NCBI GenBank assembly: GCA_934045075.1
Contig: OW203740.1
Span: forward strand, 18,551,878-18,615,877
Reading direction: 5' to 3'
Source: Yponomeuta sedellus
Taxonomy: Eukaryota; Arthropoda; Insecta; Lepidoptera; Yponomeutidae
DNA length: 64,000 nucleotides
Position numbers and translations under genes: made by a program. Positions within the stretch are counted from its first letter, which is position 1. The number at the start of each line of letters is the position of its first letter. The notes under the pieces are model-generated. The model ran no database searches. It saw only the letters and a program-made list of their open reading frames with translations, and was not told where the DNA came from. Shown piece by piece: positions 31,258-41,360 of the stretch.

Positions 31258-33106
31258 TGACTCGGGTCGTTCACCCGGTAGGTATTTGCGGCAGGCAGTA
31301 CTTGCGGAGGGCTTCTATAGGAAATCGATTTTCAGTACAAAATGTTCATACAAAGTTGGCCTTGATCAATCGTCAATAACTCGGCCGGCAATTAGAAACT
31401 TCAAAATGTTTGATTTTCCTCAGGGACCTGAATATCTACGTGACACGATGCCATTCACAGATGAGCAATTTTTTTGACCTTTGGCCTCCGTCGGTGGTAC
31501 TAAAGAAATGCATTTTTGTATGAAAATAACTATTTCGGGTGAAATTTTTCTATTATAGTGCGTGATTTTCAAACTTTAATGAGTCGATGGCCAACTGGAA
31601 TGCCACAGCACCTCGGCACTAAGTAGCCGCTCCCAGCCGAGTAGTAGTTTCGGCCTTTGGCCTCCGTCGGTGGTACTAAAGAAATGCATTTTTGTATGAA
31701 AATAACTATTTCGGGTGAAATTTTTCTATTATAGTGCGTGATTTTCAAACTTTGATGGGTCGATGGCCAACTGGAATGCCACAGCACCTCGGCACTAAGT
31801 AGCCGCTCCCAGCCGAGTAGTAGTTTCGGCCTTTGGCCTCCGTCGGTGGTACTAAAGAAATGCATTTTTGTATGAAAAGTCCTATTTTGGGTGAAAATTT
31901 TCTATTAAAGTGGGTGATTTTCAAACTTTAATGGGTCGATGGCCAACTGGAATGCCACAGCACCTCGGCACTAAGTAGCCGCTCCCAGCCGAGTAGTAGT
32001 TTTGGCCTTTGGCCTCCGTCGGTGGTACTAAAGAAATGCATTTTTGTATGAAAAGTCCTATTTCGGGTGAAATTTTTCTATTAAAGTGCGTGATTTTCAA
32101 ACTTTGATGAGTCGATGGCCAACTGGAATGCCACAGCACCTCGGCACTAAGTAGCCGCTCCCAGCCGAGTAGTAGTTTTGGCCTTTGGCCTCCGTCGGTG
32201 GTACTAAAGAAATGCATTTTTGTATGAAAAGTCCTATTTCGGGTGAAATTTTTCTATTAAAGTGCGTGATTTTCAAACTTTGATGAGTCGATGGCCAACT
32301 GGAATGCCACAGCACCTCGGCACTAAGTAGCCGCTCCCAGCCGAGTAGTAGTTTCGGCCTTTGGCCTCCGTCGGTGGTACTAAAGAAATGCATTTTTGTA
32401 TGAAAAATCCTATTTCGGGTGAAAATTTTCTATTAAAGTGGGTGATTTTCAAACTTTGATGAGTCGATGGCCAACTGGAATGCTACAGTACCTCGGCGTG
32501 GTGACGCCATTCCCAGCCAAGTACTCATTTCGGCGCTTAGCCTCCATCGATGGTACAAAAAAATTACGATTTTCTACGAAAAAGATGATTTTCAGTACAA
32601 ATTTTTTGTAGAAATTCTCCATAGTAAATTTGACACCTTTGAAAGCCAATATCTCGGCCGCCATCTTGAAATGTCAGAATGTCGGATTTTTCTCATATAC
32701 CTGGGTCCTTTGACGACACGATGCCGTTTACGGCTGGTCCCTGGCATGCGCCCAGTTGGCTGCCGACTTTTTTGCGTAGAGGTCGAAAAAAGGCCGATTT
32801 TCGGAGGGCTATAGCTCCGGTGGTATTTTGAATTTGGAACGACCGTCGGCGGAACCGAAAATGGCGTGTCGAAGAAAAGGCCGGGTGAAAATTTCATCCA
32901 AATCGGTCGGTAAACGACAGAGTTAGCACCCTCGCGTAGTGGAACGCGTTCGAAATTCAAAAATCGGCTTCATAGGATGGCTGTAATTCATACATTTCCT
33001 ACAACTTTCTCATACATCATTTTCGTCCAAATCTTACCGTTTCGGAGAAAACGTATGGATGAATAGATCAGTGAGTATACCGGATTGCAGCTTTATATAT
33101 ATATAA
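31258..33106 (-). repeat. Concatemer unit J, duplicate of unit G
   Basis: Same length as unit G (1849 bp), with six subrepeats in the same variant order. Confidence 0.85.
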
Positions 33107-34603
33107 TGACTCGGGTCGTTCACCCGGTAGGTATTTGCGGCAGGCAGTACTTGCGGAGGGCTTCTATAGGAAATCGATTTTCAGTACAAAATGTTCATAC
33201 AAAGTTGGCCTTGATCAATCGTCAATAACTCGGCCGGCAATTAGAAACTTCAAAATGTTTGATTTTCCTCAGGGACCTGAATATCTACGTGACACGATGC
33301 CATTCACAGATGAGCAATTTTTTTGACCTTTGGCCTCCGTCGGTGGTACTAAAGAAATGCATTTTTGTATGAAAATAACTATTTCGGGTGAAATTTTTCT
33401 ATTATAGTGCGTGATTTTCAAACTTTGATGGGTCGATGGCCAACTGGAATGCCACAGCACCTCGGCACTAAGTAGCCGCTCCCAGCCGAGTAGTAGTTTT
33501 GGCCTTTGGCCTCCGTCGGTGGTACTAAAGAAATGCATTTTTGTATGAAAAGTCCTATTTCGGGTGAAATTTTTCTATTAAAGTGCGTGATTTTCAAACT
33601 TTGATGAGTCGATGGCCAACTGGAATGCCACAGCACCTCGGCACTAAGTAGCCGCTCCCAGCCGAGTAGTAGTTTTGGCCTTTGGCCTCCGTCGGTGGTA
33701 CTAAAGAAATGCATTTTTGTATGAAAAGTCCTATTTCGGGTGAAATTTTTCTATTAAAGTGCGTGATTTTCAAACTTTGATGAGTCGATGGCCAACTGGA
33801 ATGCCACAGCACCTCGGCACTAAGTAGCCGCTCCCAGCCGAGTAGTAGTTTCGGCCTTTGGCCTCCGTCGGTGGTACTAAAGAAATGCATTTTTGTATGA
33901 AAAATCCTATTTCGGGTGAAAATTTTCTATTAAAGTGGGTGATTTTCAAACTTTGATGAGTCGATGGCCAACTGGAATGCTACAGTACCTCGGCGTGGTG
34001 ACGCCATTCCCAGCCAAGTACTCATTTCGGCGCTTAGCCTCCATCGATGGTACAAAAAAATTACGATTTTCTACGAAAAAGATGATTTTCAGTACAAATT
34101 TTTTGTAGAAATTCTCCATAGTAAATTTGACACCTTTGAAAGCCAATATCTCGGCCGCCATCTTGAAATGTCAGAATGTCGGATTTTTCTCATATACCTG
34201 GGTCCTTTGACGACACGATGCCGTTTACGGCTGGTCCCTGGCATGCGCCCAGTTGGCTGCCGACTTTTTTGCGTAGAGGTCGAAAAAAGGCCGATTTTCG
34301 GAGGGCTATAGCTCCGGTGGTATTTTGAATTTGGAACGACCGTCGGCGGAACCGAAAATGGCGTGTCGAAGAAAAGGCCGGGTGAAAATTTCATCCAAAT
34401 CGGTCGGTAAACGACAGAGTTAGCACCCTCGCGTAGTGGAACGCGTTCGAAATTCAAAAATCGGCTTCATAGGATGGCTGTAATTCATACATTTCCTACA
34501 ACTTTCTCATACATCATTTTCGTCCAAATCTTACTGTTTCGGAGAAAACGTATGGATGAATAGATCAGTGAGTATACCGGATTGCAGCTTTATATATATA
34601 TAA
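33107..34603 (-). repeat. Concatemer unit K, duplicate of unit H (5'-terminal unit)
   Basis: Same length as unit H and the same private CTTACTGTTTCGG variant at about 34530. Its TATA run forms the outer end of the array against host TAATACATAG. Confidence 0.85.
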
Positions 34604-34747
34604 TAATACATAGTATAATATTGACATACAGGCACATACATTGCTTCTGACGCCACACTAGGTTACGGTATATTCAAATAATACATAGTACAATATTGAC
34701 ATAGGTACAGGCACATACATTGCTTCTGACGCCACACTAGGATACCC
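34604..34747 (-). repeat. 75-bp direct duplication of SINE B tail beside the concatemer
   Basis: TAATACATAGTATAATATTG...ACGCCACACTAGG (34604-34678) is repeated as 34679-34747 with a few changes. The junction of the two copies reads GGTATATTCAAATAATACAT (34668-34687). That is the left flank of the concatemer (ending 13911) joined directly to its right flank (starting 34604). Confidence 0.75.
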
Positions 34748-35006
34748 TTGTAGGCTTGTTTAACTTTTAATTATAATAAAACTGGAAGGACTCAACTTTG
34801 TGCTTTATTTGTACTGGTTTATAATAAATACAGAAAACTGGATAAAAACGGAATAAGCAGGTAAAAATAGTCAGGTCTAGTTAAGATGTCGGTAAAGTAG
34901 TAATGATGAAAATGAAGGAAATCTCGAAAATGTGTGACATAATTTAAAATATTTGAAAGTGATAGAAAAAGAAATATAAAAAATGGTGTGAGGTTTGCAC
35001 CGTTAC
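34748..35006 (+). mobile_element. Dispersed repeat H inserted in a SINE B, 4-bp TSD
   Basis: This 259-bp segment interrupts a minus-strand family B SINE. The 4-bp ACCC at 34744-34747 and 35007-35010 flanks it, and removing one copy restores GATACCCTGTGGCG. Related sequence is at 3145-3335 and 56521-56627. No terminal inverted repeat is obvious; the class is unknown. Confidence 0.55.
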
Positions 35007-35153
35007 ACCCTGTGGCGTGGGAACCAGAAACAACGACATCACACGCATGTAATCATCTAAGACCCGAGGTTTTTTATTGTCCCCTGCCGGGGTTCGAACC
35101 TGGGACCTCTTGCATGGTAGGCACATGCGCTACCGCTGCGCCACAGAGGCCGT
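35007..35153 (-). mobile_element. tRNA-derived SINE family B
   Basis: It has a well-preserved head: CCTCTGTGGCGCAGCGGTAG (A-box) and CAGGTTCGAACCCCGGCAGG (B-box) on the minus strand. Its 3' tail continues at 34679-34747 beyond the inserted repeat H. Confidence 0.75.
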
Positions 35154-35173
35154 CAAATTTCGGGGTTATATAT

Positions 35174-35340
35174 CGGCTGCCTCGTTGATCTAGCTCTACC
35201 AAGTCTGATTACCATACCGAAGGTCGTAGGTTCGATTCCCGCTGGGCCCGCCGTACATTTGTACGCATGGCCTCAGTCTCGGTGTATTTCCATGTTTGTG
35301 ATGTCCTGGACTAGGACTGATTGTGATTGTGTTGTGTAGG
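35174..35340 (+). mobile_element. tRNA-derived SINE family C
   Basis: GGCTGCCTCGTTGATCTAGC and GTAGGTTCGATTCCCGCTGG give A- and B-box-like motifs. The family C tail follows: GTACATTTGTACGCATGGCC, GTGTATTTCCATGTTTGTGA. Confidence 0.65.
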
Positions 35341-35628
35341 AGTTATTAGGTAGTGTTATTTATATAAATTTTCAAATAGAGTTTTCCATTATTATAAATT
35401 TATAACCAACCAACTATAATAAAATTGATGTTTTTTTTCCTCGGTTGTGCAACCTCCTGGAGCTCCTTAAGGCGCACTAATGGAAAAAAAATCATATCTT
35501 GTTTTATGATACGTTTTTATCTAAAGTCCATCCAAGGTTGTCTGGTAGAGATCACTTTGAGTGATAAGGCCACCGTCTGTACTCTTAGTTTAAGAAATAT
35601 ATCTGTGTAATTTTCTTTTTTATGCACA

Positions 35629-35631
35629 ATA

Positions 35632-35705
<74 letters not shown>
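35629..35705. repeat. (ATCT)n microsatellite
   Basis: It consists of about 19 uninterrupted ATCT repeats. The flanks 35341-35628 and 35706-35879 hold nothing else recognised. Confidence 0.95.
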
Positions 35706-35879
35706 AAAGTGAGAATGAGAAATCTTAACAACTGTGACAACTATTTTTAGAACCTACAGTCTCTAGAACCTAGAATCAACTCCAAGGACTTGAATCAATT
35801 TCCGCCAAAAACGGCTGTTTGAGCGGAAATCGATTACAGTTCTAGATCAGAGTTTATGGTGGCCCTGAAGGGGTTATAA

Positions 35880-36065
35880 TAGGTAGGTTTATGTATTTAT
35901 TTAAACATAACGTCACGCCTAAGAGGTAGGCAGAGACCAGAGTCTGCCACTTGCCACGATCCTGACAGATCACCTTCGCTTCATCAACGTTTGTAAGTTG
36001 TTGCATGCACGCACGCCAGTTCCGGGTACTTTTTATCTTCACCTTTGCTATTGCATCCCCTATAT
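35880..36065 (-). mobile_element. TE fragment K (also in 38695-38860 and in the foldback arms)
   Basis: On the minus strand it carries GATGAAGCGAAGGTGATCTG, CAGGATCGTGGCAAGTGGCA and CTCTGCCTACCTCTTAGG. The plus copy at 38695-38860 reads through as KVDEAKVILQDRGKWQSLIS, which looks like the C-terminus of a LINE protein. A related 80-bp stretch lies in the foldback elements at 10947-11030, 12280-12365 and 57075-57150. Confidence 0.5.
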
Positions 36066-36378
36066 GGTCGACTTTAATATACGGACTTTAATATATGGAG
36101 TAATATTTTGTACTTTGAGAACCTGTGATACAGACAATGGTCCTTACGCAAATAGACAGAACGCGTGGCAATCCCAAATCCAATCTATCAAAATAACAGG
36201 GTCCATGAAAACTTCCTCGATTTTCCGAAAAGAGCTGTAGCTGCTGATCGTCAATGCGAATTACCTTAACTATGGGCACAAGAACAAACACAAATTTACA
36301 AAAAAATATGTAGTATATCTCGTTACTGTATTTAATCTATAGGGCGTACCTCACGCACAGACCATAAAACTGTCTAAA

Positions 36379-36497
36379 TACATGCAAAAACTAAATTATG
36401 AGTTTTAAGTAGTTAGAGTACCTAAGAGAATAAAGGTCGATGGTGCATCGGCTAGTCTAGTTCTGATCAAAGGACCACAGTTGGTGTTCTTGTAAGC
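36379..36497 (+). promoter_or_regulatory. Conserved upstream region of lipase 2
   Basis: TACATGCAAAAACTAAATT (36379-36397) is repeated exactly at 42507-42525 before lipase 3, 119 and 105 bp from the ATGs. A leader AGGACCACAG...GTTCTTGTAA just before the ATG is also shared. Both could be regulatory or simply retained from the duplication; no certain TATA box was found. Confidence 0.4.
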
Positions 36498-37895
36498 ATG
36501 AGGCTGCTCGCTTTAGTGTTGCTTCTGACTTGTTGCAACTGCCAAGTATTAGACTCCATTCTGCCGGGATTAGCCAAAACTGTGCGCAATTTCTCCAATA
36601 AGCTGACCCGCCAGCCGCTCTTGCAGGATGTCAGTAGCATCACAGGCCGAGCCATATCATTAACACTTAACACAATTGCAAGCGTACCGCTGGCTATCTC
36701 TCGCCGTCTTGGCATTACAACTTTGCCCTCCCTGCAGAACGACAATAACATCGTAGACCGCACCTTTAGCATCCTGGAGGATTTCAAGCGGGGGCTGGGA
36801 AACGAAGATGTCTACTTGAATATTACGCATCTTATCCTGAAATACGGATACGCAGTCGAAGAGCATTACGTGAGGACTAGCGATGGTTATGTTTTAATTA
36901 TGCACAGGATACCGAGCAACGGGCCAATGGTTCTACTAATGCATGGGTTTCTAAGCAGTTCCGACGATTTTGTAGTGACGGGGCCCGATGATGGCTTAGC
37001 CTACTTGTTGTCCAACGCTGGATACGACGTCTGGATGGGAAACGCTAGAGGTAACAAGCATTCAAGGAGACACGTGAAACTCCACCCGTCCAAAGCAGCT
37101 TTCTGGGACTTCAGCTGGCACGAGATAGGCTGCTATGATTTGCCGGCTATGATAGACTATGCACTTGGTTTCGCTGGCAAAGAAAAGCTCTACTACATAG
37201 GACACTCGCAAGGGACGACTACGTTCTTCGTGATGGCTTCAGAACGTCCAGAATACAATGAGAAGATAGCATTGATGATTGCACTGTCGCCAGTTGCGTA
37301 TGCATCGCACGCGGAGTCACCAATTTTCAGGATGGTGTCCACCTTTGGGCCTCTAGTTCAAAGTGTGTCAAAATCCCTTGGCCTTTACGAGTATTTACCG
37401 GACAACGGAGTGACGGCGACGCTGAAGCAATTTACGTGTGGTCTGGGTCCGCTGTCGGAGGCTTTGTGTGCGAATATCTTGTTTCTCTTATTTGGCTTCA
37501 GCTTAGAGCAGTTGAACGTGAGGAGTCTCCCGGTTATAATTGGCCACGCCCCCTCCGGAGGTTCTATGAAACAGTTCGTCCATTACACACAATTGCTGCT
37601 GTCTGGGGATTTTAGGCAGTTCGATTACGGCTGGGACAAAAATTTGATTAGGTACGGCAGCAAAACGCCACCTAGCTATCCGCTGGAGAAGATCACAGCT
37701 CCGGTGGCCCTTTTCTACAGTAAAGGTGACTGGTTGGCTAACCCCATAGACGTGGGTGTGTTGTACAGAAGGCTGAGGAACTGTATCGATATTCACAGAG
37801 TGCGCAGTCCATTTAACCATCTCGACTTTATCTTTGCTAAAGATTTTGTTGAGTTAATCTTTCATCGCATAAGAAGATTGTTGACTTCATTTTAA
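36498..37895 (+). CDS. Acid lipase 2 (secreted alpha/beta hydrolase)
   Basis: 465 residues, one exon. The signal peptide is MRLLALVLLLTCCNCQ. A pre-region of about 90 residues is followed by the lipase-associated segment (DVYLNITHLILKYGYAVEEH). The oxyanion loop is HGFLSSSDDF (His149-Gly150) and the nucleophile elbow GHSQGTT (Ser237). Asp411 (KGDWLANPID) and His441 (FNHLDF) complete the triad. The length fits insect acid lipases, which hydrolyse dietary or lysosomal neutral lipids. All catalytic residues are present. A tandem paralogue lies 4.7 kb downstream on the same strand. AATAAA at 37970-37975 is a likely polyadenylation signal. Enzyme class is certain; tissue and substrate are inferred. 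Confidence 0.95.
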   Translation: MRLLALVLLLTCCNCQVLDSILPGLAKTVRNFSNKLTRQPLLQDVSSITGRAISLTLNTIASVPLAISRRLGITTLPSLQNDNNIVDRTFSILEDFKRGLGNEDVYLNITHLILKYGYAVEEHYVRTSDGYVLIMHRIPSNGPMVLLMHGFLSSSDDFVVTGPDDGLAYLLSNAGYDVWMGNARGNKHSRRHVKLHPSKAAFWDFSWHEIGCYDLPAMIDYALGFAGKEKLYYIGHSQGTTTFFVMASERPEYNEKIALMIALSPVAYASHAESPIFRMVSTFGPLVQSVSKSLGLYEYLPDNGVTATLKQFTCGLGPLSEALCANILFLLFGFSLEQLNVRSLPVIIGHAPSGGSMKQFVHYTQLLLSGDFRQFDYGWDKNLIRYGSKTPPSYPLEKITAPVALFYSKGDWLANPIDVGVLYRRLRNCIDIHRVRSPFNHLDFIFAKDFVELIFHRIRRLLTSF

Positions 37896-37969
37896 ATTGG
37901 GAAGAACGACTTGACTATGTTCAGATTGTATATTTTACATCCCTAGACTATGCTCCAAGAAAGGAGCAA

Positions 37970-37975
37970 AATAAA
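37970..37975 (+). terminator. Polyadenylation signal of lipase 2
   Basis: AATAAA lies 75 bp after the lipase 2 stop codon. It is the first canonical signal downstream. Confidence 0.6.
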
Positions 37976-38272
37976 AAATTTAATTGTTTTATTTTAATAT
38001 ATTTTTATTCTAGCATGTCTCCCTGGACTAAGTCCATCGCATGCAAGAGCTTTGGTGGTTATTTATAGTAGGTAGGTAATATTTTTGCAAAAGAGTTAGT
38101 GTGATAGTAAAGGTAAATTGGGAGAAAAGTGATTAGGTATTAGAAGCTTTAACACCAATATCCAAGCAAAGCAAAGTTAGATTTTATGTGGCGGTTAAAT
38201 AAAGATTTTGTATTATTCATTTGAATCCGGATTAATTACTTGATTTTCAAATGAATAATGTGTATTGCTTAC

Positions 38273-38582
38273 TTTATGACTTTGTTTAATTTCAAAGTTA
38301 CGTACATTTGCGAATTTGTAGTCGCAATACCACACGCTAACGGTGAAGGAAAACATCGTGAGGAAACCCGCGGCTATGTTGGCTCCGCACGTATTGACTA
38401 GTCTTTCCTGTGGGCTAGGCCGACTAAGCTGTCAGGGTGGTATAGGTGCTGTGCAAGCCTACACCATCTATAAAACCATGTCCCAGGCACTACAGCGTCG
38501 GAGTGGTCCCTTCACCCATCTAGTGTGAGTGAAGATACCACTGGACGCTGTATAAATCATCTCATTAAGTAGATGCAAAAAG

Positions 38583-38611
<29 letters not shown>
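38273..38611 (+). mobile_element. SINE family D, 5'-truncated copy 2
   Basis: It lacks the tRNA-like head and begins at TTTATGACTTTGTTTAATTT. It ends in an (AT)n tail (38588-38611). A 17-bp exact target duplication TAATGTGTATTGCTTAC flanks it (38256-38272 and 38612-38628). This proves LINE-type retroposition with 5' truncation. Confidence 0.9.
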
Positions 38612-38613
<2 letters not shown>

Positions 38614-38694
38614 ATGTGTATTGCTTACAAATGATTTTTCATATTATTCATTGTGATTTCATTCATTTTCATTCATCGACATACATCTACCAAA

Positions 38695-38860
38695 TAGGGG
38701 ATGTATTAGCTAAAGGAAAGATAAAAAGTACCCGGAACCGGCGTGCGGGCATGCAACGACTTATAAAAGTTGATGAAGCGAAGGTGATCTTACAGGATCG
38801 TGGCAAGTGGCAGTCCCTGATCTCTGCCTACCCCTCTGGGATACAGGCGTGAGGTTATGT
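38695..38860 (+). mobile_element. TE fragment K, plus copy
   Basis: It reads KSTRNRRAGMQRLIKVDEAK in frame and matches the minus copy at 35880-36065. The two copies bracket lipase 2 in opposite orientation. 38861-39420 has no supported gene. Confidence 0.5.
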
Positions 38861-39431
38861 ATGATGATCATTTTCATTCAATATTGCTTAGGAGAGGTTT
38901 AAAACACTTTCTAACACGCAGTGTCCTCAGAAAGCTCCACACCTGCTGGACTGGGGGAGCAAGGGGTAGTTTGATAAAGGATGTGGTGCCGCTTTGCATC
39001 CCTATAGTTCCCTACATAATCGATTACTTACATTTGTTACGTAGGCATTTGTAAGAAATCTTGCATTCATCAGTTCTAAACGTTGCGCATTGTTTGGCAC
39101 GGGCGATGCTAACTCAACTACGAAGCCCAAATGGAACAATAAGAAAAAAACTTTTGCATCCACAGCATTGGCACAGACATTGATGTTAGAAATAGTGGAC
39201 CAGTCAAGGCTTCGCAGACCGTCCGGACAATCCACATGGATTGCTTCAAGGACTACCATATCTATAAAGATACACGACAAGACAACCTTACTGCAACGCT
39301 TCGGTGAGAGTCATTTTGTAGGAGAGATGGAAGTATGTCGTGGTACGTAAAAGGAGCGTAGTTTATCCATGACAACGCACGAGTTGGAGTTTTTGAAACT
39401 ATGATTAGCTCAATCAAAGTAGCAAGTAAAA

Positions 39432-39780
39432 GTGAAAATTACTTTGTTAAATTCCGCCAAAACTCCCACAAGCACCATGCGGTTAGTTAATGCACCGCTC
39501 TCCCTCCTACTTTTTCAAGCAGAAGCAAGACATGGCAGGTATTATATGGAATCAGGCGTTACCTTGCGGAAATCCAAAATAGCATTAAAAAGTGAATATA
39601 ACTTTGCTTTTTCAAGCAGAAGCTAGACACGTGTCTTGCTTCTGCTTGAAAAAGTGAGAGGGAGGGCGGTGCATTAACTAACCGCATGGTGCTTGTGGGA
39701 TTTTTGGCGGAATTTAGCAAATTTGCACTTTTTAATGCTATTATGGATTTCCGCAAAGTATTGCCTGATTCCATACAATA
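39432..39780. repeat. Rearranged inverted repeat with central hairpin
   Basis: Block 1 (ATTCCGCCAAAACTCCCACA ... AAGCAGAAGCAAGACATG, about 39452-39535) and block 2 (ATATGGAATCAGGCGTTACC ... GCATTAAAAAGTG, about 39541-39594) are both repeated inverted at 39627-39780. They keep the block order 1 then 2 instead of mirroring it. The centre is a hairpin, TTTTTCAAGCAGAAGC against GCTTCTGCTTGAAAAA (39606-39656). It is not a simple palindrome; no ORF is supported. Confidence 0.7.
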
Positions 39781-39892
39781 TCAATCAAAGTAACCTAACC
39801 TAATAGTTATGATTGAGGGGAGCAGACAGCCGCTAGACACCACCTTCACATGTTGGAAGAAAATAAAGTGATGGTATAGATTTCTTAGTTTG

Positions 39893-40189
39893 GTAGTTTT
39901 AGATTCCAAAGTTATCGACATAGCTCAGAGAATCAGCAAGCTGAAGTGGCAGTGGGCTGGCCATATCTCGCGAAGAACCGACAACCGTTGGAGTAAACGT
40001 GTTCTTGAGTGGAGACCGCGACTTGGCAAACGTAGTGTAGGACGCCCTCCGACCAGGTGGGATGACGATCTGCGAAAAACTGCAGGCAGATGCTGGATGC
40101 GGCAAGCTGAGGACAGGGCGCTGTGGCGCTCATTAGGGGAGGGCTATGTCCAGCAGTGGACCACATAATATAGTCTGAAGAAGAAGAAG
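39893..40189 (+). pseudogene. RTE-type LINE, C-terminal fragment and 3' end
   Basis: It reads SKLKWQWAGHISRRTDNRW ... GRPPTRWDDDLRKTAGRC and ends YVQQWTT with a stop at 40168. A short tail ending GAAGAAGAAGA follows. This WAGH...GRPxxRWxDD pattern is the usual C-terminus of insect RTE reverse transcriptases. The upstream protein is missing. A matching minus fragment is at 44971-45168. Confidence 0.75.
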
Positions 40190-40380
40190 ATAGATTTCAA
40201 TGTTTTATAGCGGCAGTCGTCGGAAAATAGACATATAATAAAATAACCTATGACGTAGATTTGATCGTTCAGCGGTAAGCAGTTAGTTAGGAGATTAAAA
40301 CTGGTCAAAGTCGATTGAAAACAAAATATATTATTTTCTTCCATGATTTAAATACATATAAAAATAATGACTTCTGTGCT

Positions 40381-40608
40381 TTGCAATGCACGTTAAGCCA
40401 TTGGTGCCGGCTGTCATATAGGTTATGGCAGTCATTAAGACATGTCAGAGGCCTTATGGGCGGTTTGATAACTTCTGACAGTAAGGCCCGCAACTGTCTT
40501 ACAATCCTCCGCCAACCCGGACTTGGCCTCCGTGGTGGAGTATGACCTAACTTTCCTGCGATTCAGGAAGAGACCCGTGCCCCAACAGTGGGGACATACA
40601 AGGATTGA
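40381..40608 (+). mobile_element. 5S-derived SINE, 5'-truncated
   Basis: It begins inside family E (TTGCAATGCACGTTAAGCC) and runs to GTGGGGACATACAAGG. The 5S-like promoter part is absent, as expected from 5' truncation. Confidence 0.7.
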
Positions 40609-41360
40609 TAACGAAACGATAACAATAATGATTCTAGGCCGTAGATAATTAAACCTAAAACTACACTGGTTCTCAAATGTACGCGAATTACCTAGATTGT
40701 GTATTTCACAATAATAACACACTTATATTCCATTCAATACCTACCTACTAATAGCCATAGTTTTGGTGCATATCTAATAGCCACCATTATGACATGTACT
40801 AGTATTTATTTTGCCCGTTGGGGTAAGTCAGAGATACAATTACCCTGTGCAATTTGGTTTAACAAAGGATATTTTTTATTTTACAATTACTTCTTGTACA
40901 ATATTTTAGATAATTTACCCTCGGTGTCTCGTATACTAACAATCTATAGCCGAGCGGGTGTCAGTAGTTCGTTTTTGTTTGCACTTGAGCCAAAATTGTC
41001 GCTTAAGAAACCGGTAGTAAGTTTGCTTCAAAGGGGTACTTGCCAAACTTGGATTGGAGTGACATTGTTTTTATACCATATTTTTTCGGGATTTTATCGG
41101 CCAATGATATCAAATTACTCTAATAATAAAAAAAACTTGTTAGATTAGTTCCTCTCGGCACTTTAAGTTTGGTCACAAAATTCTAAAAGTCTTTCAATAC
41201 GATCGAAGACTTAATAAAACCCAATTTTACGATATAGGTACGCTTCACGAATTATAAGGCGTTTCTCTCAAGTTGTGACGTCCTAGTTTGAGCACGATTT
41301 GTAAGGCGCGATTTTGTACCGCGTGACTAGAATGATTTTTCGACAGATTGTATAAAAAAA
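40609..41360. other. Intergenic, nothing recognised
   Basis: AT-rich DNA. A 149-codon open frame at 40699-41148 shows no domain and no homology I recognise, and it lacks a plausible coding composition. Confidence 0.45.

Larger units (their letters stand above)
13912..34603 (-). mobile_element. Head-to-tail concatemer of a Helitron-like rolling-circle element
   Basis: Eleven units of 1.1-1.85 kb lie head to tail; one is interrupted by a LINE. Read on the minus strand, the array starts TTATATATATATAAAG at 34603 and ends at 13912 with the hairpin AGGGGGCTCGCCCCCT running into CTAG. The flanks are ...ATTA and TTTGAATATACC, so it sits between A and T with no target duplication. The minus-strand 5' region carries CCGATTTGGATGAAATTT, wording common in arthropod Helitrons/DINEs. 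Helitrons start 5'-TC, end hairpin-CTRR and insert at A/T; here the start is TT rather than TC. No Rep/helicase is present, so the units would be non-autonomous. A satellite grown by unequal crossover from such an element is the main alternative. Confidence 0.7.

Noticed and set aside
21566..34457. Repeated 63-, 71-, 98-, 115-, 122- and 176-codon frames through the concatemer.
   Set aside because: They follow the 176-bp and unit periodicity, overlap on opposite strands and start or stop at repeat boundaries. No domain or coding signature is seen.
13912..34603. LTR retrotransposon or endogenous virus array.
   Set aside because: No primer-binding site, no gag/pol between repeats apart from the separate LINE, and no short target duplication.
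39090..39350. Overlapping open frames on both strands near 39.0-39.35 kb.
   Set aside because: Neither translation resembles a family I know, and the region lies between repeat fragments. Left unassigned.
40699..41148. 149-codon frame as a membrane protein gene.
   Set aside because: Its composition is that of AT-rich noncoding DNA; no recognisable domain, promoter or splice context.
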